From an uncultured Ignavibacteriota bacterium (GTDB lineage Bacteria > Bacteroidota > Ignavibacteria > Tepidaquicellales > Tepidaquicellaceae): a stretch of 43,158 nucleotides of DNA. The notes under the pieces are model-generated. The model did no database searches, had not been told where the DNA came from, and saw only the letters and a list, made by a program, of their open reading frames with translations. Location: NCBI GenBank assembly GCA_937915485.1, contig CALGII010000078.1, forward strand, positions 1-43,158. The letters are read 5' to 3'. Made by a program: the position numbers and the translations under genes. Below are positions 1-7,371 of the stretch, piece by piece (position 1 is the stretch's first letter; each line of letters begins with the position of its first letter).

Positions 1-50
1 TATTCGTATTGCAGTTTGAAGAACAAAGGACTTATTTAGAGCAATTAACA

Positions 51-103
51 ATTAGTAATTAGTAATTAGTAATTAAGAGCGGTTCTTACAATTACTAATT
101 ACT
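51..103. repeat. AT-rich 7-mer tandem repeat with inverted copy
   Basis: The unit attagta occurs three and a half times in a row at 51-75. Its reverse complement follows at 90-103, so 61-74 and 90-103 form a perfect 14-bp stem. A second short stem (74-78 with 84-88) closes a small GC-containing loop. The rest of 1-209 holds no gene; a short GC-rich palindrome (gcccgcagggc) lies near 151-161. It could be the edge of a dispersed intergenic repeat or a MITE-like remnant, but only one copy is visible. Confidence 0.7.
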
Positions 104-209
104 TATAAGCAAATATCGAATTGCATTAAGATATGGATCAACAACGATAGCCCGCAGGGCGGCATCACAAAATTAAAATTGATAACGAATAAAAGAGCGA
201 AAATTCTGA

Positions 210-1154
210 ATGGAATATAAAGATTATTATAAAATACTCGGCGTGGAAAAAGGCGCATCGCAGGACGAAATAAAAAAAGCGTTCCGCAAACTCGCGATGA
301 AATATCATCCCGACAAGAACAAGGGCGACAAGTCCGCGGAGGAAAAATTCAAAGAAATTAATGAGGCTAACGAAGTTCTGAGCGACCCCGACAAACGAAG
401 AAAATACGACGAGATGGGCTCGAACTGGCAGTACTACACGCAGGCGGGCGGAAACGCCGAAGGATTCGACTGGGCGAAATACGCCAACCGCGGTCAGGGC
501 GGACAGTCATACACTTTCGAAGGCGACCTCGGAGATGTATTCGGTAACTCAGGATATTCTGATTTCTTCGATATGTTTTTCGGCGGAATCGGAGGACGAC
601 CCTCGTCGAAAAGAAAAACGGGAAGAAGCACGCGGAGAACCGCAAAAGGTCAGGATTATGAGGCAATGCTGGAAATAACGCTCGAGGAAGCATACAAGGG
701 CGGCGCGAAATTCTTTTCGTTCAACAATCAGTCTATTAAACTCAACCTTAAACCCGGTATTAAAGACGGACAGGTGCTGAAACTCGCCGGCAAAGGCGGC
801 GCAGCGGCGGGAAGCGGCCAGGCGGGAGACCTCCTTCTAAGAATTAAGATAAAGAAAGACGCCGTCTATGATGTTTCAGAGAATGACCTGTACGCGGATT
901 TGCACGTCAACCTTTATACGGCGCTGCTCGGAGGAAAAGCGGAGTTTGTAACTTTCAAAGGGAAGATAAAAGTGGATATACAGGCAGGAACGCAGAACGG
1001 AAAATCGCTCCGTTTATCCGGTTTGGGTATGCCTGTTTACGGCTCGAAGGATTCTTTCGGCGACTTATACCTGAAAATAATTATTGACCTGCCGAGAAAC
1101 CTATCCGAAAAAGAAATCACTCTCTTCAAAGAACTTCAGGAACTAAGAAAATAA
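210..1154 (+). CDS. cbpA: DnaJ-family co-chaperone, CbpA type
   Basis: J-domain protein predicted to stimulate the ATPase of DnaK and deliver unfolded clients in the cytoplasm. Residues 4-69 are a J domain with the diagnostic HPD at 33-35. A Gly/Phe-rich linker follows (about 75-135), then the two beta-sandwich client-binding domains (about 145-310). The zinc-finger CxxCxGxG repeats of true DnaJ are absent, which places it with CbpA-like proteins; 314 residues is normal for that group. The start at 210 gives the usual short lead into the J domain (MEYKDYYKILGV), with only a weak purine-rich stretch as ribosome site. It stands alone and converges on the next gene. The family call is firm; CbpA versus another class B DnaJ is a judgement. 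Confidence 0.88.
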   Translation: MEYKDYYKILGVEKGASQDEIKKAFRKLAMKYHPDKNKGDKSAEEKFKEINEANEVLSDPDKRRKYDEMGSNWQYYTQAGGNAEGFDWAKYANRGQGGQSYTFEGDLGDVFGNSGYSDFFDMFFGGIGGRPSSKRKTGRSTRRTAKGQDYEAMLEITLEEAYKGGAKFFSFNNQSIKLNLKPGIKDGQVLKLAGKGGAAAGSGQAGDLLLRIKIKKDAVYDVSENDLYADLHVNLYTALLGGKAEFVTFKGKIKVDIQAGTQNGKSLRLSGLGMPVYGSKDSFGDLYLKIIIDLPRNLSEKEITLFKELQELRK

Positions 1155-1236
1155 AAGGATATATCAATCTTAGTTTAAACGACCCGCTCGCGCGATACCT
1201 TTGCGCGCGGAAAGAATTTCCTAACATATAAAATTC

Positions 1237-2388
1237 CTATTCGGCGCTTATAACAAATTTCACGATTTCAGGTCTGTTCCCGACGCGAATCGGCGGTCCC
1301 CAGGTGCCGAGACCGTTCGAGACATAAATGTTTGTACCGTATTTCCGCACCAGGCCCCTGCTTACTTCATAAATAAGATTTGTGACTATGCTGTTCGGCC
1401 AGAACTGTCCGTGATGCGTGTGTCCGGAAACCGAAAGGTCTATATTTTTTCCTTCGAGTTCCGAAAGGTCCGCCGGCTGATGATTCAGATGTATTACGGG
1501 AAGAGACGCGTCAACGCCTTTCATCAATTCGTCAAGAGTTTTTCTTTCCATTCCCGTAAATCTTTTCCTGTCTTTATCTTCTCTTCCGATTAAGTAAAAT
1601 CTGTTGTCAATAACAACGCTTGTATCCCGAAGTACTTTTATCCCGTGTTCAGTAAGGTATTTTACGGCGGGTTCAACGCCGCCTATGTATTCGTGATTTC
1701 CCGTAATCGCGTAAACCCCGTATTTCGCCTTCAGGTTCAGAAGATGTTCGCCGAGGTTCTGTTCTATCACCGGTTTCACGTCTTCGTCAATAACGTCTCC
1801 CGCGAGCAGAATCACGTCGGGATTCAGCGAGTTAATCTTTTCCACCTGTTCGTCGAACCACTTGCTTCCCGATAGCACGCCGAGATGTATGTCGCTTGCA
1901 ACGACAACGTTAATCGTGCCTGATAAATTTTTCTTCGTATTTATTGCATATTCATTTATTACGCTGTTGCGGGCGTTAATGTAGCCGTATGCGAGAGTGC
2001 TCGCTGTAGCAGCGGAAATGAGAATTAAAACGTAAAGTTTCGTCTTTTCGTAGTTGTGGTAAACGTACGCAGGGTAAATGCTGACGAAGTGATTTACGCT
2101 TCTTATAATGTCAATGAACAGGCCTGCGAGAAAAAAATATACAAGCGCTGCCATCCAGAATGAACCGACAAGAAGAAAAAAATTGCTCAAGTCGGAATGC
2201 TTATATGCCTGAAGAAATCTCGCGGCAATATATGAGAGTGAAAGAAATATAAAAATAATGGTGTACGGCAGTTTCAGAAAACCGTAACCGCTTAGCGCGT
2301 TCCTGCCGTGAATGTAAACATAGTAACTCGCTGCTCCGTAAATTGAAAGGACTATCGAAATAAATACAAAAAAAGCCGATGCTTTCAT
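1237..2388 (-). CDS. Membrane-anchored metallophosphoesterase (YaeI/YkuE-like)
   Basis: Calcineurin-like phosphoesterase with an N-terminal membrane region. Hydrophobic segments near residues 5-27, 40-60, 70-95 and 118-136 suggest up to four transmembrane helices. The catalytic domain then shows the full dimetal motif set: DIH (166-168), GD (197-198), GNH (230-232), a histidine near 300 or 303, and GHTH (322-325). Relatives such as E. coli YaeI and B. subtilis YkuE act at the membrane, some on phospholipids; the substrate here is unknown. It is convergent with the co-chaperone gene. The 82 bp between their stops contain a GC hairpin (1189-1194 with 1204-1209) without a clear T-run. Upstream on its own strand is AT-rich DNA shared with the tRNA-Leu promoter region. 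Confidence 0.85.
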   Translation of the reverse strand: MKASAFFVFISIVLSIYGAASYYVYIHGRNALSGYGFLKLPYTIIFIFLSLSYIAARFLQAYKHSDLSNFFLLVGSFWMAALVYFFLAGLFIDIIRSVNHFVSIYPAYVYHNYEKTKLYVLILISAATASTLAYGYINARNSVINEYAINTKKNLSGTINVVVASDIHLGVLSGSKWFDEQVEKINSLNPDVILLAGDVIDEDVKPVIEQNLGEHLLNLKAKYGVYAITGNHEYIGGVEPAVKYLTEHGIKVLRDTSVVIDNRFYLIGREDKDRKRFTGMERKTLDELMKGVDASLPVIHLNHQPADLSELEGKNIDLSVSGHTHHGQFWPNSIVTNLIYEVSRGLVRKYGTNIYVSNGLGTWGPPIRVGNRPEIVKFVISAE

Positions 2389-2499
2389 TAAAAATCAGTT
2401 TTATGTAAATTCATAATACATACAGAACAAAATTGAACGTAAAAGATTATATAATATTATGATTTTTAATTTAAAATACTTTCCTAAAAAAAATATGAA

Positions 2500-2530
2500 T
2501 TGAAATAAAACGGTATAATGTATATATTTG
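2500..2530 (+). promoter_or_regulatory. Promoter of tRNA-Leu
   Basis: TTGAA at 2500-2504, an 18-nt spacer, then TATATTTG at 2523-2530, which matches the Bacteroidota -10 consensus TAnnTTTG exactly. The mature tRNA starts 8 nt after the -10 box, as expected for transcription starting at or just before the tRNA. The same spacing is seen at four other promoters in the window. Confidence 0.75.
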
Positions 2531-2537
2531 CACACTT

Positions 2538-2620
2538 GCGGAAGTGGTGGAACTGGTAGACACACCATCTTGAGGGGGTGGCGCCGCGTAGGTGTGCGGG
2601 TTCAAGTCCCGCCTTCCGCA
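2538..2620 (+). tRNA. tRNA-Leu (anticodon GAG)
   Basis: A complete cloverleaf can be folded. The acceptor gcggaag (2538-2544) pairs with cttccgc (2613-2619), followed by discriminator A. The anticodon stem ccatc/ggtgg encloses loop ttgaggg, with GAG at 2572-2574. There is a long class II variable arm, and a T arm with gttcaagtc. No 3' CCA is encoded. The anticodon reads CUC/CUU leucine codons. It is a single gene with its own promoter and terminator. Confidence 0.96.
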
Positions 2621-2621
2621 C

Positions 2622-2648
2622 AAACGCTGAATCTTTTCAGCGTTTTTT
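2622..2648 (+). terminator. Rho-independent terminator of tRNA-Leu
   Basis: A 10-bp perfect stem (2622-2631 with 2636-2645, built on aacgctgaa) with a 4-nt loop runs into six Ts. It lies 1 nt past the tRNA end and isolates the tRNA from the rpsF operon. Confidence 0.9.
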
Positions 2649-2674
2649 CGTTATATACATTAGAAGACGGATTG

Positions 2675-2686
2675 CCCATATATGGG
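2675..2686. promoter_or_regulatory. Perfect palindrome CCCATATATGGG
   Basis: A 12-bp perfect palindrome lies between the tRNA-Leu terminator and the rpsF promoter, 16 bp upstream of the -35 box. It is too short for a terminator and has no T-run. It could be a dimeric regulator site; there is only one copy and no candidate regulator nearby. Confidence 0.3.
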
Positions 2687-2701
2687 TAAAACTGTTTTCA
2701 C

Positions 2702-2732
2702 TTGATTATTTTCGCAAATAATGATAAATTTA
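2702..2732 (+). promoter_or_regulatory. Promoter of rpsF-ssb-rplI
   Basis: TTGAT at 2702-2706, 18 nt, then TAAATTTA at 2725-2732, one mismatch from TAnnTTTG. It implies a leader of only about 25 nt before the rpsF ATG at 2765. The TTG that would extend the rpsF frame upstream is itself part of the -35 box, which supports the shorter protein. Confidence 0.6.
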
Positions 2733-2764
2733 TTGCTTTAAATATTTTTAAAATTCATAAATTA

Positions 2765-3196
2765 ATGGATAAGGTGAAGAGAAATTACGAAATCTACATC
2801 ATCGTTGACGGAAATTTTGACGACGCGGCGATTGACGGCATCACGACTAAGTACGAGAATTTCATGAAAAAGAACGGCGCGGAAATACTTAACATCGATA
2901 AAATCGGAAGAAGAAGACTTGCATACCCGATAAAGAAAAAAGTGAACGGATTCTATACCTGCTTTGAAGTCATCGCGCCTTCCGACGTTGTCGGTAAACT
3001 TGAAAAGAATTTCAGAATAGATGAAAATATATTGAGGCATCTTGCGATTCACATGTCTAAGGTTGACCTTAGGGAAAAACAGGATTACCTGAAGAAAAAA
3101 GCGTTAAATCTTGCTAGGCTCGAAGCCGAAAAGGCGTCGGAAGAAAATAAGAATGCTGCAACTGTTCAGGAGACGGCAGTTAAGACGGAACAATAG
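2765..3196 (+). CDS. rpsF: 30S ribosomal protein S6
   Basis: Small-subunit protein of the central platform, which binds 16S rRNA together with S18. The N-terminus MDKVKRNYEIYIIVDG and the stretch IDKIGRRRLAYPIKKK are typical of S6. The 143 residues include a charged C-terminal tail of about 25 residues after the folded domain. I chose ATG 2765 because homologues begin about there and the upstream TTG at 2702 falls in the promoter. First gene of an operon with ssb and rplI. The usual partner gene rpsR is not in this operon or anywhere in the window. Confidence 0.95.
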   Translation: MDKVKRNYEIYIIVDGNFDDAAIDGITTKYENFMKKNGAEILNIDKIGRRRLAYPIKKKVNGFYTCFEVIAPSDVVGKLEKNFRIDENILRHLAIHMSKVDLREKQDYLKKKALNLARLEAEKASEENKNAATVQETAVKTEQ

Positions 3197-3233
3197 TTTT
3201 TTATTTTTACAAAACATTATTTGGAGGTAATTT

Positions 3234-3683
3234 ATGGCTGAATTTAAGATGCCCGAATTAAACAGCGTTATCATCGCAGGCAATCTCACTAAGGATCCGA
3301 TTTTCAGACAGACAACGAACGGCACGCCTGTCGTGAATTTTTCCATAGCGAGCAACAGGAGATTCAGAGACAAGAATGAGGATTGGAAAGAGGATGTATG
3401 TTACGTCGGCATTGTTGCATGGAACAGACTAGCCGAAAGTTGCAGGGACAAACTTAAAAAAGGAAACGCGGTGCTTGTCGACGGCGAACTCCAGAGCAGA
3501 ACCTTCAAGACTGAAGACGGCTCTAACAGGACTATCGTTGAAATTAAAGCCAGAAGAATCCAGTTCCTCAACAAGCGTTCGGGAAACGGCGAACACGATA
3601 AGGATGAACCTTCAACCTTTACGGACGAAAGTTTTGATTCGCTCCTTTCACCGGAGGATTCGGATTTAATACACGACAAATAA
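3234..3683 (+). CDS. ssb: Single-stranded DNA-binding protein
   Basis: OB-fold protein that coats single-stranded DNA in replication and repair. The fold covers about residues 8-110, with the opening NSVIIAGNLTKDP and VVNFSIASNRRF typical of bacterial SSB. A strong Shine-Dalgarno (ggagg) precedes the ATG. The 149-residue length is ordinary, but the C-terminus (PEDSDLIHDK) lacks the acidic DDDIPF-type tip that normally recruits partner proteins. The linker is short, acidic and serine-rich. It sits between rpsF and rplI, the common place for ssb. Either partner recruitment differs or a second SSB exists elsewhere. Family call is firm. Confidence 0.93.
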   Translation: MAEFKMPELNSVIIAGNLTKDPIFRQTTNGTPVVNFSIASNRRFRDKNEDWKEDVCYVGIVAWNRLAESCRDKLKKGNAVLVDGELQSRTFKTEDGSNRTIVEIKARRIQFLNKRSGNGEHDKDEPSTFTDESFDSLLSPEDSDLIHDK

Positions 3684-3713
3684 ATTATTTATAAATATTA
3701 AATATATATTCAA

Positions 3714-3729
3714 GGCGGATTTTTCCGCC
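3714..3729 (+). promoter_or_regulatory. Hairpin in the ssb-rplI gap
   Basis: GGCGGA (3714-3719), a TTTT loop, then TCCGCC (3724-3729), 14 nt before the rplI start. The stem is GC-rich in an otherwise AT-rich gap where rpsR would usually lie. No T-run follows, so it is probably not a full terminator. It could be a processing or pausing site, or a ribosomal-protein binding site. Confidence 0.45.
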
Positions 3730-3743
3730 CGGTATGATAAATT

Positions 3744-4244
3744 ATGAAAGTATTACTGAAAAAGGACCACGAGTTACTCGGAACAGCCGGAGAGATTAAA
3801 GAGGTCAAAGACGGCTATGCAAGAAATTATCTTATTCCGCACGGAATCGCTACACCCGCAACATCTTCAAATCTGAAATCTTATGAAGAGGTGAAAAGGC
3901 AAAAGAGCAGAAAAGTTGAAAGGGAAACCAAGGATGCTAAGGTTATCGCTTCAAGACTCGAAAGCAATCCCGTAACTATAACGGTGAAGACTGCCGAAGA
4001 GGGAAAAATATACGGTTCCGTTACTGCGCAGATGATATACGACATTCTTCTCGAAAAAGGTTATCAGACGATTGACAGGAAGAAGATACTCGTTCCGGAA
4101 CATATAAAGAGCGTGGGCGAATATGAAGTCGAAATAAAACTCTACACGAACGTCAGCGCGAAACTCAAGGTGAACGTAGAAGGCGAGAAAACTGAAGAAG
4201 TTCAGGAAACACCTGAAACCGCCGAAGAGATAAAGCCTGAATAA
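3744..4244 (+). CDS. rplI: 50S ribosomal protein L9
   Basis: Elongated large-subunit protein near the L1 stalk. The N-terminal domain carries the conserved pattern MKVLLKKD and GYARNYLIPHGIA (to about residue 37). A helical connector and the C-terminal RNA-binding domain follow (VKTAEEGKIYGSVT, residues about 80-145). The 166 residues exceed the common 150 because of a Glu-rich tail after about 145. Last gene of the rpsF operon, followed by a strong terminator. No Shine-Dalgarno is evident at the ATG. Confidence 0.95.
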   Translation: MKVLLKKDHELLGTAGEIKEVKDGYARNYLIPHGIATPATSSNLKSYEEVKRQKSRKVERETKDAKVIASRLESNPVTITVKTAEEGKIYGSVTAQMIYDILLEKGYQTIDRKKILVPEHIKSVGEYEVEIKLYTNVSAKLKVNVEGEKTEEVQETPETAEEIKPE

Positions 4245-4264
4245 ACAGACGACGATTACGATTT

Positions 4265-4296
4265 AAATCCATTCCTTATACAGGAATGGATTTTTT
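4265..4296 (+). terminator. Terminator of the rpsF-ssb-rplI operon
   Basis: An 11-bp perfect stem (aatccattcct at 4266-4276 with aggaatggatt at 4282-4292), a 5-nt loop and a six-T run. Confidence 0.9.
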
Positions 4297-4304
4297 ATTA
4301 TTCC

Positions 4305-4335
4305 TTGAATAAACAAATCGATAATGGTATTTTTG
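4305..4335 (+). promoter_or_regulatory. Promoter of the korAB operon
   Basis: TTGAA at 4305-4309, 18 nt, then TATTTTTG at 4328-4335, an exact TAnnTTTG match. It lies just downstream of the rplI terminator and about 40 nt ahead of the korA start. Confidence 0.75.
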
Positions 4336-4375
4336 AATAACTCACGTACTAATTAATTTAAAAGGATTAAAACTT

Positions 4376-6244
4376 TTGAACGACGAAAAAACACCTGTTG
4401 AACCCAATCATACCCAGCCTGACCTTGTTCCTGTCGAAGACGTTACAGTTAGGTTTGCCGGTGATTCGGGCGATGGTATGCAATTGACGGGAGCGCAGTT
4501 TTCCGATACGGTTGCTTCTTTTGGAAATGATTTAGAAACTTTTCCGGACTATCCGGCTGAAATCAGGGCGCCTGCCGGCAGTCTGTACGGAGTAAGCGGT
4601 TATACTATTCACTTTTCGAGTCATGATATTTATACTCCGGGCGACCAGGTTGATGTTCTGGTTGCGATGAATCCCGCTGCCCTTAAAGTTAACTTAAAGG
4701 ACTTAAAAAAGAACGGTGCTATTATAGTGAATTCCGATTCTTTCGACAGAAAGAATCTTGAACTTGCAAAATTTGAAAGCAATCCGCTCGAAGACGGTTC
4801 ACTTTCCGCTTACAATGTCTATCCTATTCCGATTACGAAAGCGACTCTGGAAACTCTGAAGGAAATGAACCTTCCGCTCAAGACGGCTCAGAAATGTAAA
4901 AACTTTTACGCTCTCGGGGTGGTTTACTGGCTTTATAACAAATCACCCGAATACACTCTCGGTTGGATTGAGGAAAAATTCAAGAAAAAACCCGAACTCA
5001 TAGAGGCAAATACAAAGGTCTTAAAGGCAGGGTATTATTTTGGCGAAACGACAGAAATTTTCAACAAAAGATACGAAGTTAAACCCGCTGAACTTCCGAA
5101 AGGAATTTACAGGAACCTTAACGGTAATGAAGCGGTCGCGCTAGGTCTCGTTTCAGCGGCTAAAAGAGCAGGTCTAAACTTGTTTCTCGGAAGTTATCCC
5201 ATTACTCCCGCGTCCGAAATTCTGCACTACCTTTCTGGCATGAGGCAGTTCGGCGTAAAAACATTTCAGGCGGAAGACGAAATTGCGGGCATTACCACGG
5301 CAATCGGCGCTTCATTTGCCGGAAATCTCGGAGCGACTTCGACTAGCGGTCCGGGAATGGCTTTGAAGACTGAGGCAATCGGTCTCGCGGTAATCGCGGA
5401 ATTGCCTCTCGTTATAGTTAACGTTCAGAGAGGCGGTCCTTCGACAGGCTTGCCGACAAAAACCGAACAGGCAGATCTGTTCCAGGCGATGTTCGGCAGG
5501 AACGGCGAATGTCCCGCGCCCGTGCTGGCTGCGGCTTCGCCCGCTGACTGTTTCAATATGACGGTCGAAGCGGCGAGAATCGCCATCAAGTATATGACTC
5601 CCGTTATTCTTCTGACCGACGGATATATCGGTAACGGTTCCGAACCCTGGAAAGTAATTAAGATAGAAGACCTGCCCGAAATTCCCGTGAACTTCAGAAC
5701 GGACCCGAAAGATTTTCATCCTTATATGAGAGATGAAAAACTCGTAAGACCCTGGGTTAAACCCGGAACTCCCGGTCTGGAACACAGAATCGGCGGTCTC
5801 GAAAAACAGCATATTTACGGAAATATAAGTTACGACCCCGAGAACCATCAGTTGATGATCTCGCAAAGGGAACAGAAAGTAAAGAACATTGCTAATGACA
5901 TTCCCGAACTCGAAGTTATCGGCGCGAAAGACGCCGAACTCCTCGTTCTCGGCTGGGGAAGCACTTTCGGCGCGATTGCGGCGGCAGTAGAAGCGCAGGT
6001 CGAAAAAGGACGTAAGGTCTGCTATGCTCATCTGAGATATCTGAACCCGATGCCGAAGAACACGGGCGAAGTGGTAAAGAAATATAAAAAGGTGTTGATT
6101 CCCGAAGTAAATATGGGTCAACTCGCAAAACTGATAAAGATGGATTATATGGTGAACCCGATACAATTTGATAAGGTTAAAGGTGTGCCGTTCAAGCGTT
6201 CCGAGATTGAAGCAAAAATCGAAGAAATTTTAAAAGGAAATTAA
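4376..6244 (+). CDS. korA: 2-oxoacid:ferredoxin oxidoreductase, fused gamma-alpha subunit
   Basis: Large subunit of a thiamine-pyrophosphate enzyme, most likely 2-oxoglutarate:ferredoxin oxidoreductase, which interconverts 2-oxoglutarate and succinyl-CoA with ferredoxin. Residues about 22-215 form the gamma domain (VRFAGDSGDGMQLTG opening). Residues about 245-620 form the alpha pyrimidine-binding and C-terminal transketolase-like parts, with GSYPITPASEI, FQAEDEIAGI and TSGPGMALKTEA. The 622 residues fit KorA gamma-alpha fusions. The start is TTG (MNDEKTPVEP), with aaagg about 10 nt upstream. The beta subunit begins 10 nt after its stop. Another 2-oxoacid (pyruvate, branched-chain) cannot be excluded from sequence alone. 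Confidence 0.88.
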   Translation: MNDEKTPVEPNHTQPDLVPVEDVTVRFAGDSGDGMQLTGAQFSDTVASFGNDLETFPDYPAEIRAPAGSLYGVSGYTIHFSSHDIYTPGDQVDVLVAMNPAALKVNLKDLKKNGAIIVNSDSFDRKNLELAKFESNPLEDGSLSAYNVYPIPITKATLETLKEMNLPLKTAQKCKNFYALGVVYWLYNKSPEYTLGWIEEKFKKKPELIEANTKVLKAGYYFGETTEIFNKRYEVKPAELPKGIYRNLNGNEAVALGLVSAAKRAGLNLFLGSYPITPASEILHYLSGMRQFGVKTFQAEDEIAGITTAIGASFAGNLGATSTSGPGMALKTEAIGLAVIAELPLVIVNVQRGGPSTGLPTKTEQADLFQAMFGRNGECPAPVLAAASPADCFNMTVEAARIAIKYMTPVILLTDGYIGNGSEPWKVIKIEDLPEIPVNFRTDPKDFHPYMRDEKLVRPWVKPGTPGLEHRIGGLEKQHIYGNISYDPENHQLMISQREQKVKNIANDIPELEVIGAKDAELLVLGWGSTFGAIAAAVEAQVEKGRKVCYAHLRYLNPMPKNTGEVVKKYKKVLIPEVNMGQLAKLIKMDYMVNPIQFDKVKGVPFKRSEIEAKIEEILKGN

Positions 6245-6254
6245 TCTGAAAAAA

Positions 6255-7277
6255 ATGAGCGAAAAAACGGAAATAAAATATACAGCAAAAGATTTTTCAT
6301 CCGGAATAGATGTACGCTGGTGTCCCGGATGCGGCGACTTTTCTATTCTGGCGCAGGTTCAGAGATCATTTCCTGCGCTCGTCGGTATTGACAAGGAGAA
6401 GATTGTATTCATTTCGGGCATCGGTTGTTCAAGCCGCTATCCTTATTATATGAATACGTACGGTTTCCATACCATACACGGCAGGGCGGCTGCGATTGCA
6501 TCAGGCGTCAAAACCGCGAATCCTGAACTTTCGGTTTGGATGGCAACAGGCGACGGCGACTGCCTGTCAATCGGCGGAAATCATTTCATACATTTGCTGA
6601 GAAGAAATATTGATATCAACGTTCTTCTTTTCAACAACCGTATTTACGGTTTGACGAAAGGGCAGAACTCTCCGACTTCCGAGCACGGAAAGATTACCAA
6701 ATCAACTCCGCTCGGTAACGTCGAGTATCCTATTAATCCCATTTCAATGGCTATCGGAGTCGAAGGCACTTTCATCGCGAGAGCGATGGACGTCGACGCC
6801 AAACATCTTCAGTCATTGATAAACAGGGCGCATCAGCACAAAGGAACGTCGTTCATAGAAATATTGCAGAATTGCGTAATCTTTAACGACGGCGCCTTCG
6901 ATTTTTACACGCTGAAGGAAAACAGGGAAGACAGAGTGATTTATATCGAACACGAAAAGCCGATGGTATTCGGAAAGCAAAAAGACAAAGCGATTAAACT
7001 CGACGGCTTCACGCCGAAGGTTATCGACCTTAACGACGGCAAGCACAGCATAAATGACGCGGTTGTCTATAACGAGAAATCGAAAGAACTCGCGTACATT
7101 GTCAGCCAGTTCACTGATAATCCCGCGCTTCCTATGCCTGTCGGAGTGTTCGTCGATATTAATTACACGACTTTCGAAGACGATATGACCGCGCAGATTG
7201 CCGAGGCGAAAAAGAGATTCGGCGAAGGCGACGTGAATGACCTCCTGAGGGGAAATTCATACTGGGAAATTGATTAA
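6255..7277 (+). CDS. korB: 2-oxoacid:ferredoxin oxidoreductase, beta subunit
   Basis: Beta subunit binding thiamine pyrophosphate and a 4Fe-4S cluster. RWCPGCGDFSIL (about 21-32) carries the cluster cysteines, GIGCSSRYPYY supplies a further cysteine, and GDGDCLSIGGNH (about 98-109) is the Mg-TPP motif. The 340 residues match KorB/OforB. It forms the holoenzyme with the upstream fused subunit. No separate ferredoxin-like delta gene follows, so electrons presumably pass to free ferredoxin. The operon ends at the palindromic terminator. Confidence 0.9.
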   Translation: MSEKTEIKYTAKDFSSGIDVRWCPGCGDFSILAQVQRSFPALVGIDKEKIVFISGIGCSSRYPYYMNTYGFHTIHGRAAAIASGVKTANPELSVWMATGDGDCLSIGGNHFIHLLRRNIDINVLLFNNRIYGLTKGQNSPTSEHGKITKSTPLGNVEYPINPISMAIGVEGTFIARAMDVDAKHLQSLINRAHQHKGTSFIEILQNCVIFNDGAFDFYTLKENREDRVIYIEHEKPMVFGKQKDKAIKLDGFTPKVIDLNDGKHSINDAVVYNEKSKELAYIVSQFTDNPALPMPVGVFVDINYTTFEDDMTAQIAEAKKRFGEGDVNDLLRGNSYWEID

Positions 7278-7304
7278 AAGATAAAACGATTAGTTTGAAT
7301 AATA

Positions 7305-7332
7305 AAAGGGCTGATGATATCATCAGCCCTTT
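7305..7332. terminator. Bidirectional terminator, 28-bp perfect palindrome
   Basis: aaagggctgatgat (7305-7318) is followed directly by its exact reverse complement (7319-7332). The plus-strand copy continues ttctgtttt and the minus-strand copy continues ttatt, so it can end korB and the convergent gene alike. Confidence 0.88.
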
Positions 7333-7371
7333 CTGTTTTAATTCCGGATATCACAGGACTAATAATCCTGT

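Noticed and set aside
1189..1209. GC hairpin between the convergent cbpA-like and phosphoesterase genes as a terminator
   Set aside because: The 6-bp stem has a 9-nt loop and no clear T-run on either strand; too weak to list as a feature.
2702..2764. Upstream TTG extension of rpsF
   Set aside because: The TTG overlaps the predicted -35 box, and homologues start near MDKVKRNYEIYII at 2765.
5312..6166. 284-codon open frame on the minus strand inside korA
   Set aside because: It lies wholly antisense to a well-conserved gene, has no recognisable domain and has His/Arg/Phe-rich shadow composition.
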